This document shows positions 12,001-26,100 of a stretch of DNA of 60,000 bases, piece after piece. The notes under the pieces are model-generated. The model was not told where the DNA came from and did no database searches. It saw nothing but the letters and a program-made list of their open reading frames with translations. Both the position numbers and the translations under genes were made by a program. The number at the start of each line of letters is the position of its first letter. Position 1 is the first letter of the stretch. The DNA is from Glandiceps talaboti (Eukaryota > Hemichordata > Enteropneusta > Spengelidae): NCBI RefSeq assembly GCF_964340395.1, contig NC_135550.1, positions 27,514,176-27,574,175 on the forward strand, read 5' to 3'.

Positions 12001-15000
12001 ATTGAATCATCTGCTTGACCACAGACTGTGACCTTACTATTTTCATGTGAGAGGTTGATATCTCCCATATCATCATTTGGCTTCGAGTCCAGCTTTATCT
12101 TTTTGTGGCCATCAACAAGTGCAGAACATGGGGCATCTGATGAAATACCCATTGCCTTTGTTTCAGGTACTTGATTGGGAATTTGATTTTCAAGTTCTCC
12201 TTCTTCAGAAGGTTTCTCTTTCCTCTTTTTCTGAGCTATTGTATCCAAAGGTTCAGAATCCTCATACAACGATGTAGTAGCTGTATCACCTAGTACATGC
12301 TGAAGTTTCTCAGCCAACTCAGTAGGTCTGAACATTTCAGGTGGATTGGAATCTGATATCATTGTGAATTCCCCTTGATCATCACTTGGATCACTATCAG
12401 TTTCCATAGTTACAGTTAATGTTGGAATTGGTTTGTTGATATCTGTCATTGCTACTTCACCATTTGCAGATTTTGAATCAATTACCATCTCTGTGGGAAG
12501 TTTTAGCGGTTGATCTTTATTTAGTTTGTCATCTGTCTTTGGCTCACAAATAACATCCACCACAACAACAGGATTCTGAACAGACTTCACTTTACCTGTC
12601 TGAAGTTTCAATGGTGGAAGAACACTATACTGAGGAAATGTTTCCTCACTTTTCATATCCTTGTCTTTTACTGTCTCCATAGAAAATGGTGTAAGTGTTT
12701 TCTCTTCTGGTGAATAGCTTGACACAGTGACCAATTCTGGTGTAAGCCGGTCTGTGGATGTTGTTTCTAGTGTCCTTTCTTTCGGTTGAGGGAAGGCAAA
12801 GACTCTTTGAGCAACTTTTGGACTAACAGAAGGACTTTTGATTGTGATTTTCTTGGTGACTTTCTCTGTTGTCTTTGTTGTAAATCTTTCTTGAAGTTCT
12901 CTCATAACAGTTGCTCTTCTACCCAGTGTTACCTGTGCAATAACTGTTGCTGGACGTATTTCAACTGCAACTCTTTTATTCACAACAGAAGCAGTAAGCT
13001 CTACATGGGTAACCTGCTGTTTTTGAGTATTTGTAGTACGAATAAGCTTCTTCTCATCAACATTTTGTGTAGTTGATGTACTTTCACCTTCTTCAATAAC
13101 TCTTTCTTGAGAAAATGAATATTGTTGATCTCTTATGCCTCGCCTTGGACTAACAGTTTTCTTTATAGGCGTATGCTTTTGACATTGATATTCATGACTA
13201 GCTCCATTTCTTCTATTCCTGTGACCATCACCATCACCATCACCATCGTCACTGCCTCCAGCTATGGAGCCAATGGCTCTACCTTGGTGAGAATAATAGC
13301 TGCCTGGGTTTCTGGAAGATCTTGCTGGAGGCTGATTGCCACCAGTTGCCCCTTGGCTTTGGGATCCATTACTTTTGCTTTGGCCACCCTTATCTCCACC
13401 AGTATCCATTAGTTCTTCATCCCAAGGTTCAATTGAATCTTCCCTACATCTTCCTATCAATGAAGTCAGACCATTTCTTTGTGAGTGATTCTCCTTAATT
13501 TCTTTCATAAGTGCTGATTTTCTTCCTATCATCAACAAATTAACAGGGGATCCTGGAGGAGATATAGCCCTAGTGACCTGTTGTTCTGCACCTAGTTCAA
13601 CTACTTCACTGTTGAAAGGAAATGCAGTCTCAAGACATACACTAGATTCAAACAAACATGGGTCAATCTTCTCCTTGGGATTTACCTCTCGTGATAAATT
13701 CTCTTCAACAGCCTCACTAGGTGACATGCGATACAACTGGGCATTTGCAACATAGATGTCAACTGGTGGAATATCTCGGTGCAATGCATTATCTGTAAGT
13801 GTTTTCCTTGGCTTTTCAAAGAAAACTTTCCCACTGACAGGACTACCACCATATTCACCAGGGCTCCGTTTTTCATGTGATGGGATAAGTGGTTCTTGCT
13901 GCTGGTATGTTGGCATCAAGTTTAAACTGCTTGGCCTCTTTGGTTCATCTTTCTGCGAGGTTGCATTATTATTTTCTACAACTTTACATCCATCAATGGT
14001 GCTAGCAATGTGTGAAAAAGTGTTCTCATCTTCAGGTTCTCCAATCAGTTCAGTTGCTTCAATATCAGGCATTGCTTTGTCACCTTCCTGATTAGCCAGG
14101 CAACTTTCAGCATATTCCTGTGCATGGGCAGTGTATGGTAATGATGCAATCTCATCCGTAACATATGCTGCTTGCAGTTCTTCCACAGCCTCAACATTTT
14201 CTAATTGTGTTATGTTACTTTCAAAGCCTGGCGACTTTTGGCATAAGTTTGAGTTCATCTCAAGGTGGGGATTGGCGAATTGGTTATCTACCACAGGGTG
14301 ATATGCTGAGTTATCAGGTGAATGTAATGGTGGTTGGTCTTCTGTTGGCATCATTTCACCTTCATAGCTGTCCAATGAGTTTGAACTTGACCTTGAAAAG
14401 GGTGACTCAGTGTCACAGCCATCTGGCTCCTCCCGTATAGGAATAAAGTAATGATTAGGGTCAACTGTTGGATGTTGCTCCATCATGGCAGCTTCATATG
14501 GTTGATGTTCTTCATCAACTTCCTCATCTGAATAAGAAATACCAGCCATAACACCTTGTTCAACCATAATCAGGTGGGGTTTAACAAGTCTCCTCAAAAG
14601 TGAAGTATCTTCATCCACTCCATGCCCATGTAAATGCTGAACATCAACAGGCAATCCTACCATCTCCATTTCAATCAAGTCAGAAACCTCTTGGACTGCC
14701 TGCTGAAGTCTGGCTGTTACCTCTGTATGCTGCTCAGATACACTTGCTAATTTGTCTTCTTCATCACCTCTATAGTTTTGTTGATTTTCAATTGTAATTG
14801 TGTTGTCTATTTCATCTCTATCAGAGACACTATTTGAAAGGGACATTTCTGTCATCATTTTGAGTTCAGCCAACTCTTCTTCTGTAAGATCGTCCTTCAA
14901 TTCATCCAAATCCTGTGCAAATGTTGAATTGTCAACTTGAGTACGTGGAATATCATTTACAGTGGATGTTACAAATGATATTCCAGTCTGCTCCACGATG

Positions 15001-17192
15001 GTGGCATTTTCAAATTCCTCAGAGGTGTTGTAGGTATCTGCATGCAACTGTGACACCACAAGTGGTTCTGTCTCCAGCACACTGCTAGGTTTCTTGCCAG
15101 TTTCAACTGCAATTGATTCTTTCCCTGGGATATTTTCCAATGTGCTACTTTTTGGTTTGGCATCACATACAACATCTGTGATTTTCAGTCCATCATTTTC
15201 TGTTTCACTTACAACTGGATACTGAACTGACAAAGAAATATCTTCACCATCATGTGCAGTATGTGAAGACAGTTGAGGAAATGATGAAGTTTCTTGAGAA
15301 TGTTCTGGTAAAATACATCCTTCAACAGCTGTACATGGTACAGCATTAACATTCATATCTTCTTTAGTGAATTCTGTTTCTTCGGGTTGTCCAGTGTTTG
15401 CACTCATCTTGGGATTATCAACACTGTGTCCTTCTTCAGGTTCACAAGTTTTTTCACCAAGTATGTCATGAGGATGTGCCACTGGACTGGTCGCTTTGAC
15501 AGGCTTATTAGAAGGTTCAGAGTCTATAGAAGGTTGGTCCACAGACATGTTATTATTCTCTTCTACTGGTAAAGACTCTACTACATCTTTTTCTACTGGA
15601 ATAGTTTTCACTTCAATATCTTGGCTCTCTGAAGACGACTGGTCTGATACTTCACCAGGTTTTATTTCTTGTGGGGTAATATCACACAGAAGACTCGCTG
15701 GTTCTGGCAGTGGTTTGGTTTCTGAAACAGCTGGCTTCAATAAGATGGGTTGGTCACCTATCTCTGCAAACATTGCAGATTCAACACCTTCAACAGGTTC
15801 ATTCACTGAACTCTTCAAATCTGATGGATCCTGTTCGGTACTTTCATTGTTATCATTTTCTTTGTCTGTCAGAGTTGGGTTATTTTCAGCATCAATTCTA
15901 TCATTTGGTGCAATAGATGAGTCACATAGGTCTATTGGTGGGCTTGCATCTTCATCATCACTTTTTTCATCAATATTCTTGTTTTGTGGTTCTTCCTTCG
16001 GTTTATCAATCAGAGGAGTATCGTGTTGGAGATTTTTGCCTTCATTTGGATCATTTGCCTCTAGATCAAAATAGTCAGCCCTTTGGTCACTGGATTGAAG
16101 TTCTTCGGCAGATTCGGGTATAGGTACATATGATACATTACTGCCAACATCTGCAGATTCAACAGCTCTGTCTTCAGGTATAGTTTTCTCATCAATGATA
16201 CCATCCCCAATGCTGTCTGTATCATCAGTATGTCTTGTCACAACATCAGCTTTTATTTCGTTTTCTTTTGAGTCATCCAATAGCTCACGATGTGGTCTAA
16301 AGATCTCTTCTCGTTCATCATCATCACTACTACTGCTGCTACTACTATCAGTGTATTCACCAGATTCTTCTTCCAGTACATCCAGGGCATCACGCTCTGG
16401 TAGGGGATCTTCAATAATGTAAGAGCCATCATCTGTTGAAGAGCTCAAGGAATCCAGAAAACTAGATTCCTCATCTGAAGTGTTACCCTCCTCAACAGAG
16501 AGGTCTTCCAGAGGAAATGACTCTGAACTAATATTGCTGTTGGTATCCATTTGCTCAGATCCAAACGTTGGTGTATCTTCTGATGATGTGTCATCATTGT
16601 CTCTTTTCATCTTCTTTGGTGGAATTTCTTCACACTCATCAGTATCTTTGGCCTTTTGTGCAGTGAGACTTGATTGGTCAGTATTACATTGTGCCTGTTT
16701 TGCATGATCAAGAACTGCTATCTTCTCACTCAAATTTGTATGGAGTTGTAATTTGTTGTGAGAGTCAACCAGAAAAGTATCCTCCTCTTCAGATAAATGG
16801 GGACCATTGGTTACACTTTGGGTACCAGAAACATATGCAGCAGTTTGGTGTCCAACTACAGCTTGTCCAATTGTGACAGCCTTTTCATTTGCAACCAGTG
16901 TTGCTACAGAATAGGGTAATCCTTTACTGGACTCAGCTTCAGTCGTTGTTGGAATAAACCATGGTACATCAGCTGTTTGTGATAAAGAAGCATCAACTAA
17001 AGAAGGATATTTTCTTTCAGTACTTGATGTTGTTGAGTGTTTGCCCAAGTGGCTCACAGGCACTTCACTGACAGCTACAGATGAGAGATCACTCCGGTCA
17101 ACATCACTTGTTGTTGTCTCTTCATCAACTGTGGCTGTATTTCTCACAGGAAGGCTTTCTTCCGCAAAGTTAGCATACATCAATTTTGGCTC
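1..17192 (-). CDS. STARD9: Giant tail exon, open to the window edge
   Basis: A single exon of at least 17,192 bp (5,730 complete codons), starting after acceptor tcattctag with [18 protein letters not shown]. One frame (codons starting at positions divisible by 3) was confirmed at about 12900, 13500, 7700, 6750, 2450 and 3. No interruption was noticed, so it is not a pseudogene by sight. The protein is acidic, Ser/Thr/Pro-rich and probably disordered. Sub-regions are an acidic Ser run near 16320-16380, basic NLS-like clusters ([21 protein letters not shown]), a GD run at 13224-13247, the ~59-unit array at 7918-11935, duplicated short motifs, and a longer repeat near 570-2120. No START domain is reached before position 1. 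Vertebrate STARD9 also has an unusually long tail exon; the length here is extreme. Confidence 0.93.
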
Positions 17193-20100
17193 CTAGAATG
17201 ATAAATGCACATTTATAAATATTCAGTTTACAATGCTGAGTAAACTGAAGGTTAACTAAATTCAGGACAAAATGTCTTCGTACAACACAATGCCCCTCAA
17301 ATAATTTACTTCTATATAACTGAATGGTGATATGATTTACAATGTGACTCGTGACTGTGAGTTACCAGAATCACATGCTATTTCCCTCGGCCTTTGGCCT
17401 CAGGAAATAGCATGTGATTCTGGTAACTCACAGTCCCTCGGGTGTAATAAACGGGTGCTATAGCCCTCATGGCCAGGCAATATGTGTTCACTAGCACAGT
17501 AGGATTGGGGGGATCTAAATAAAAAAAGCTGTAGATCTCATGGGAAATTGTAACAATATAGACTGTGTTTTAAAGAACACAGATTATTGTCCAAAAAAGG
17601 GAGGAGGGCCATACTTACTGTTGTGGTATCAGTAGTCTCTGTGATGTGTTCAATGGCAACACAAATGCTGCTAGGTTTGTAAAGGACAGTGTGTTCTACG
17701 TCTACCACATCAGTTTCTGCCATATTATCTTCTGCCTGGCAGCTGCTAATATCCTCTGGAATACTTTCTTGAGCAATGTCCATGACAGTAGGTAATGTAG
17801 TTACACTTACAACAGTCTCTATAGATGTGTCTGTGGTTACAGTGTCGACTGACGTATCCGTATCAATGTTTGATGACAAAAGATCATATTCATAGTCACT
17901 ATTTTGCAGCATTTCTTGAGAGGAATTATTTGAAGTATCTGGATATACTCTATCCTGTAAATGTTCCTCACCCTCTGGTATCACGTTAGTAACTTCTGTG
18001 TATGTAATTATTGGAATGTTTAGTGTTCTTTGACTCGCTACATGACATTTTGGTGTGTCATTTTCTATTACTGGATACTGACACTCCATAACACTTTGTG
18101 TGCTGGTTTCCATAGAAACTGGGAATCTTGGACCTTTAGTGGTTCTTGGAATGGAAGACAAGACCTGAAATTGTCGACTTTCAGTCATAGATTCAACATA
18201 TTTATCACCGTGAGTGGGTTCCTGCCTCTGAAATCCATCTATCCCTACATCTGCACTACTATTACTGCCCTCAAATAGGCTGCTACTACAAGGTTTATCT
18301 CCCATTTGGCCTAAGCCAGCAAATTCAAAGTCACTGTATTCTAGTTTATCAGACTTCTTTTCTCCATTTGAAAACATGGTGGCAATATTCCTGAATTCCC
18401 AGTTACTCTGACTCTGACTGTGTTCTGTGGATACATGAGGTCTTACAACAGGAGTTTTCTTTGCTTGTAGCCTGGTAGCTGCCATTTTCCTCTGGTCCTT
18501 GTTCACAAACTCACTACACATTGGAAGAGTCACAAAAACTCTACTGTCTGCAGAGGAACCGTTTGTCTCACTATGTTCACTCTGTACATTGTCTGTTAAA
18601 AGGTCAATGCCTCTGGTCACACTTCTGAACATTTCACTTTTCTCAGGAGAATTATCTCTCGGTGATGTGAGAGGGCTGTCATCTGAAAAATTTTCAGACC
18701 CTTCAATACTGTCGACTGATATTTCACTTCTTGGATGACGTGTACCTTTCACGTCATCACCATCAAGACTGTCTGCTGGTGTTGCAAACCTTGGATCTCC
18801 AACCTTGATATTACCATCCTTATCTCTGTACATCAGAATTTCTGTTTCATCAAGTGGGCCTTGGCTATTAAATAATCCATGTGTGCGTTCATACAGAAAT
18901 TCGTTGGTAGCCATCAATCCAACAGCAGAATCAATACTTTCACTAGGTTCCAATGGACTCCATGGTGTTTCACTTGGACTTGTAAATAAGTAAGGGTCAT
19001 CCACTGAAACATACTTGCCAGATTTTCTTCGTTTTGAAGTAGGTTCATTTTCCTCATCCAAGGAGTCAACTTCTTGTTCTGAAAGTTCCTCAAGTGATCT
19101 ATCATCACCCTGCTGACTATCATTGGGGTAAGGATCAGTGCTTGGTGAACTTAGCAAGTCACCATTATCAAAGACAGAGTCCACACTTTCATAGAAACCT
19201 CTTGGTCTCATCCCTGGCAATCTCTCAAGAGGTAGTCCTGATAACTGCTGGAAAGTGATATCCTCAATAGAACACCCTCTTCTAGGTGATGTTGAACTAT
19301 CACTCTCTCCCTGAAGCAATTGTTCTTGTGACTTTGTAAGTCTCCATTCAACTTCAATATCATCTGAACCACTTGCAGTATTGTGGCTTCCCCTGAGTGG
19401 CCTGCTTGGCCTTCTAAAGGGTTTTCTAATATTGGCCTTTCTCTCAGTAAGACGTTTTGCATCATCACTTTCGGTACTTTTGGTAGAGCCTCTTTTTCTG
19501 TTTGATAGAACCCTCTCTGGTTTCTTGTGTGGCATCTTACTTGTAGCTGCCGTAGGTTGGCCCCTTTTTAATGGGACAGATTTTCTGTCAGTTACCACAC
19601 TCTTTGGTTTAGTTTGTACAGGTACAGTCTCTACAGCTACATCAGTACCTATACCTATATCCCTTGTAAATGATGTTGGGCTTAAGCTGCGACTTCTTTG
19701 AATTGCCAAGTCTGCTAGCTCACTTGTTTGTGTCTGGCATGCAATGTCATTCATACTTTGGCAAACAGCCACAGATTTCAGTCTTGGGTCAAGCAGTCGA
19801 CTTTTTGGGCCTCTGCCAACCCCTCTTCCAACATGCACCGGTCCTTTCCTAACAGAACTAGCAGCACTAGGTAAATTTTTCTGGGACCTGCTTAGATTTC
19901 CCGGTGTTCGTGGAACAGGGAACACCTGCCTTCTAGCAGGAGATGCAGAAACTTCTCGTGGTCTTCTGGAAAAGTTGGCATTTGGTGAGTCATCTCTCCT
20001 TCTATCTGATGAATATTCATCTGGACTGCTGTCGTGATGTCGTCTCCTTAGAAATTTAAATCTCTCCCCTTCAAATGAAGGATAGAGTCTAGAAAACACA

Positions 20101-23100
20101 GGGCGAGTTGTTTTAGAGCTCCTCTCTGTTGTAGAACTGTCATCACTGCTCTGAGTTCTAGACCTTGAATCTCTAGGATGAGATCCTGTAGGTGTCAGCT
20201 TTCTTTTGGGTTTAGCACCAGTTTTCAATGTCTTAGATTCCCGTCTTGCAGGTTGTTGATACGACAAATCCTGCATTCCAGAGGGTTTGAGTTGTTTTTT
20301 GTTACTGTTCTCATTAAGATACTTTGCCTTTGCATATTCTATTTTCTTCAAGTGTTTTTCTACCCGTTTGATTCGTTCTGTACTTGCTTTTTCCTGCTTT
20401 TCAAACTTTTTCTTCTGCTTGTTGATAGTTTCCTCTGCCTTTTTCTGGGACTGCTTTTGAAGAAGTTCAATATTTGCTATTCTTTTCTTCCCAACTTCCA
20501 TTTGGTCTAGTTCTTTGACATTTACATTTGCAACTTCCAAAACATGGGAAAGAGCAAGATCTGTTTGGACGGCTGAAGCTATTTTATCCTCTGATATTTC
20601 TTCTTTCAGTTTTTGAAGCTCAGTGGATAATGTCCGCTCACCTGTAAACACAAGAAAATCAGTCCATTAATTGAAAATAAAACACCAACATTTTTGTGGT
20701 TTTGCAAAATGTATCTGTTCATAAGATAAGTCAGTGTTTAATTAAGCAAGTCCTTTTTTATCAAGCAAAAGTTGTATGGGGGGGGGGGGGGGGTTAATCC
20801 ATTATAGAGCCCTTTGAAAATGTATAATCCTCTTGTACTACATATACAGTATCTGACTACTAACATGATGTTGCTACACAAAGGCACCCCTACAATTTTG
20901 ATCAACTTTTCAAGCTCATTAAATTATGACAAAGGAAATGTTCTCCTCACTTTCTGCTATTTCTGTGAAGATGAAAGACCATCGAACAATGGACAGTAAA
21001 CTACGGAGGTAACAACAAAGAACTACATGTATAGAAATATCTAACATTTCTGTACACCAAAATGAGGTCAACACAGCAATTAGGCAATTTGCTAGCTTCA
21101 TTCTCACATTACCAAACTTACACTTTGGAATGAAAAGAGTCAAATTCAAAGATTTGGAAAACAAATAACAGAAGAAGAATGCATGTACTTTACCTGCCAT
21201 TTTCTCTTGTTCAAGTTTTTGCTTCATTTCATTTAATTCCTGTTCATGTTTCAGTTTTGCTTCTTCATTTTTGGCTTTGAGTTTGTCAAGTTGTTTCCTT
21301 TCCCTGTCAATTTCTTCTTGCCATAATTCTTTCATTTTTTTCATTTCTTCCTGTCTGACAGCATGAGCATCTTCAGCTTCCTTATGAACCTGCTTCAATT
21401 CATCAAGTTTTCGTCTAAAAGAAACACAGAAATTTGAGTAACATGAAAATGATGAAAAATCTGGTGCACATAGCATTGAAGTATTAAATGGGACAATTTT
21501 GAAAATAGATGTGGAATACTTCATAAGATTTACAATTACAAATGTTATGTCTTTGATCTATGTTTATGACAGTCAGACTGAGTATATTTTTAGTTTGAAA
21601 GCTCCACTAGATACAATTCTCAATTTTATACACACTCCATATGTGTGTTCAATAAGAAAATCAACCAATTCAATGAATCACAAAATGAACTCTTGCATTG
21701 TACACATACAAGAAGCTACAAACTTGAGGCAAGGTAAAGAAGTATATCATGTCTACCTGAAAGATAATCCAACTTGTAACACTTGCACATTTACCTATCT
21801 TAAGTTTGTTAATATGGTATGTATGCCTTCTACAAATTCATTATGCTGGTCTCAAAACATCATAAGTCTGTCAGAATTGGTCATAGCATTGAATATGTTT
21901 CATCCAGTATTTCATTGAATGCTACAATAGTGACGCAGTTTAACAATTCACTCTGTGGTCTTTAACATTTGAACATTCACTTCTCTCACTCTCATGAATC
22001 TCACACATGTAATCAATTTGGAATGTACTCCTTCTACAAATTTGTTATTTCTGTCTTCATCCAATAATTCTCTCAGAACTGACTAATGACATAAGTTTCT
22101 GCCAGGAATGTAGCGAATGTTACGACAGTTTAGCAAATCATTGTGTGGTCTGTGTGTGGAGAGAGACCTGTGTTGATCAACTTCACAGCTCAATCCCCAC
22201 TAGGTTAGAGTTACCATTATCAACATATATTACAATCTTACACCAAGAGACAAGCATACGACAAGAAGTACCGAACTAGAGTACTCACTGCACGATAAGA
22301 ACAAAGGTACGACATCAAGTAGTGAACTAGAGTGGTACTACAACATAAGAACACAATGTCTACTCACTTGGTCTCCTCAAGCTTCTCTGTCTCAATCTTT
22401 TGCTGCATTTCAATTTCAAGCCTTTAAGTTTAAGAGAGAACAAACAATAATTGGAAACCATGGCATAGAGTTGACCCTTTAAGATATCTCAAGTCTTTGT
22501 TAATCAACAATAAAATCCCCACCTACATGCAAAGCTCCGTAAAAGAACAACTTTTTTTTGAAATATTTCTTTTGAAAACTTAACAAATGACTACCATCAC
22601 TGATTTATTGGGTTTGTTTTCAATGGTAAGTATATGAATGCAACTGGTAAGAGATTAGTTTAGAGAATTGCACCTTGCTCTAAAAAACACAATTCTATGG
22701 ATTAGTTATTGTACTTACTGAGGGTTGAACATCATGATGGGTGACACAGGACTTCGGCTAGGTAGGCTAGCATCCACAGTGGTGTCTTCTGGTGCAAGTG
22801 ACCCCAGAGAATTTGTTGAAATATTGCGAGTCAGTGTACCACCTACTGTCAGCGTCATTTGTTGAGACTGTAAAAAGAAACAAAAGACAACATAAGCAAC
22901 ACTGCCCTACTTGTCTGTATGACATGTATATGCATTATGTATTACAAAACTGTCTTTAGGGATCCTATAGTATATTAGTATATCTTTTATTTATTAGCAA
23001 CTTCATTCTCAGGTGAAAACTATTTATGAAGTTAAGTTTTATCTCTGTACATCAAATTTTCAAAACTTGAATTTTGAAATCATGTTTATGATAAATTTAT

Positions 23101-26100
23101 GGTTCAATTTTGTCTGTGATGAAAAGTTTTGTAATCATATTCTGGAGGCTGACAGTTCATATTCTTAAAGCTATTACAGCATTTTAGACATTATGTTTTC
23201 AAAATGTTCCCGTTTTTTTTTTTTTTTAGTTTTATAAGTAATATAAATAACAATTACACTATGATTATTCAACTTTGTGTTTCAATAACTGACATACTAA
23301 CAAAATCTTGTGTTAAAATTATGTTTGATACACATAAAGATTTAATGTTTCAATAACCTATTAGTTTTGGAAAACAAACTCAATATGATCAAGGGAAAGG
23401 GTAAAATGGGTTGCAATATATGGAGAACATTAATAAATGCAAATAATTCTTTACTACAATGTGTGCAAAGGAATGCTGGAATATTTGGATGTAGGATTGA
23501 GGGAAAAGTTGGATGGGGAGAGGGGAATCATGGCAGGATACAAGAATACATGCAATCTTTTTGAGATGATATGGAAATTGATGTACATGATGGGTTGATG
23601 CACAAAAGTAAAAATAAACGAAGAAAATATGCAAAAATTATAATAACTAGACAACATGGTGATGAAAAAATCACTACAGAGGAAAAGAAAACTTATATGA
23701 TGTGAAAATCCTGAAAATATGAAGAAAAAAAAATGTTGGTACTGTAAAAAAGGTTCACATAATGAAATGTTATACTGCAAAAATGCCAATACTTTGTTGC
23801 CTTTAAAAGGTAAATGAGGCTCCTGATTGGCTGAGTGTAACAACCTGATTTTAGTGGAAAAAAATTACTAAACAAAGCATTAAAAAAGCAAAAAAGAAAC
23901 AAAGAAACAAAGTACACAAAGTAAAACTGTAACATATCCTAAAGAAGTCCATACTTTTTGAATATTGGACAAAAATTTAAAACAAAAGAAAGGGAAAAGA
24001 AATAAAATACCAAAGCTATGCCATCCAAAACATATCAATGCATAGTGAGACATAAACAGCATCTACATGTATGAAAAGTCATACACAAACAACTACTTTC
24101 AATAGTGTTTTACTAAGGGGTGACAATACGTTGAAAATGATAACGTCATCAACTCTAAAAAAAACGGCTACATTCTTAGTAACATTCTGCAAACACTACT
24201 AATGCACCTCATGTTAAAGTCAACACCAGGCATTGTAAATATTTGTGACTCAAAGTCTGAACTGAGAAAATGGATTTGCTGCTTCTTCGAACAAAAAAGT
24301 AGACATTTACCAACAACAAGAAAACACTGGTTGACTGTCACAAGAACTATAGAACGTGAGACTAATCATAATTTGTATTGTGAGAGTGTGGATTTTGACA
24401 CGATCAATTAACATATTATGGCTTCTTACAACTACAAAATGTCAGGCTTTTTTATTTCCAAAAAGTGAAGTAATCGTAAAACAAACTTTCATGACAATAA
24501 ACTGACTTACAAACAGGCTGGAGGTTCAAGTGCTGACACTACAACTTTCAAACATGGTTTCAACAAAGGAAAACAATACAAAGTAACACAAAACATGTAT
24601 GCTATGGGTGTCATGACAAACAAAATGGCAGACCAGCGAACCATGGCAAAGTAGTTAAATGCACAGCTGCTGACATTCTGGGATGCAATGGATAAAGCTA
24701 GGTGGAGAGAAAAGGATGCAATTAGAAGTTGGAGTGCAGTTGTATAAGTTTGTGGTGCAATTTGGTTTGTTGGCAGTGTGCAGGGATATCAGGCAAGCAA
24801 TCTGCAGGAGAAGCTGAGAGAATATGATGAACTGCCATGATAATATACTGCTAAATCCAGTGCTGGGGTACTCACTCTATCGTCAGAGGTCACTTTAGTG
24901 ACTGGCTCTGGTGCAGCTTTTATGGTGAATAAACTCGACTGTAAAAGAAGACAAATACCACAAATCTGTCTCAGAACATGCAGGAAAATTATCAAGGTGA
25001 CAGTCAAATAATAAACAAATATATCAAAATTGTGTATATATTCATTCTGACAAAATGTTCAACACAGTTCAACATGCATACACCATACAATTAAATCACA
25101 CATCATGCATGTAGTGCAATCATATTAAAGTGACAAAAATAACATATTGAACTTCAAAAGTTCAAATACACCATCAATGGGGGTCACTCAGTGCATGACA
25201 ACTGAAACAAGTCAATTATGATTTGGATGAAATTACTTATTGAATGCCAAATACTTTGCATCTGATCAACATTCAAGATTTCATTGTATTTGTATCTATA
25301 TGACGGTTGATTCATTTTACATCAATAATTAACTTATACCCGCATGGATAGAACTGCTGGGCCATTGCCAATAGTTCGTAACGGTTGGAAATTTTGATGT
25401 ATAAAATCTGACATGACTTGAGTTGTTGTCTGACCCCCAACAGCTTGTCAATACATGCACTCTGAGTCAGGTCACTCAATACTTGTTGACAATGTCTTGA
25501 AGAACAGCACATAACACTCGACACAATCACAATATAATAACAGCAAATACATGTACATATAATATGTGAGGAGATATGAAATCATGATGACAACACTAAT
25601 GGATGCAAGGGAGACAAGGGTTTATGTAGATGGGGTTAACGCATGGTTGCAATACAAAATACGGATCAAATGCATAGCAAGATGAAAAGTACGAAAAAAT
25701 GACTTTTCGATTGGTAACTCAAATGGGTCACTTGAAATGACAGCCATACTTTGATAGACTTGTGATTTACAAAACACTACTTACAATCAAGACTTGAACT
25801 TGAAGTGTCATATTTTGTATCAAAACAGCTCATATGTAGATGTTCAAAGTACTGACGAAATGGCCTGCCTGATCTTTTTGACAGTGTGCATATTTTTCAA
25901 CTTGTAGCTGCATGATTGATCATTCTAACACATGAACAGATGTACTGTACAGCCATGTACATTATATAAATTTATCATTTTTCATAAAATTTGTACATAA
26001 AGAAAGTTATTTCTTGATGAAGAAGGACCGCCACAACATCCCACTCCCCTGAGCCCACCTTTGGTCTTTCAAATCAAGTCTAAGGTCAAAGTGCTAGAAG

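Noticed and set aside
1-17190. Many plus-strand open frames of 60-192 codons (for example 15496-16074)
   Set aside because: They are antisense shadows of the giant minus-strand exon; their Ser/Cys/Leu-rich compositions follow from its codons.
17538-17618. Continuation of the 3-kb open frame to a stop at 17538
   Set aside because: A consensus donor (gtaagtatgg) at 17618 joins in phase to the giant exon; the read-through would give an unrelated hydrophobic tail.
23389-24062. Overlapping minus-strand open frames of 60-129 codons in the 2-kb intron
   Set aside because: AT-driven, Phe/Cys-rich low-complexity translations inside an intron flanked by verified exons.
25312-25360. Possible extra linker exon with donor gtataag
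   Set aside because: No acceptor with pyrimidine tract, and the flanking exons already join in phase without it.
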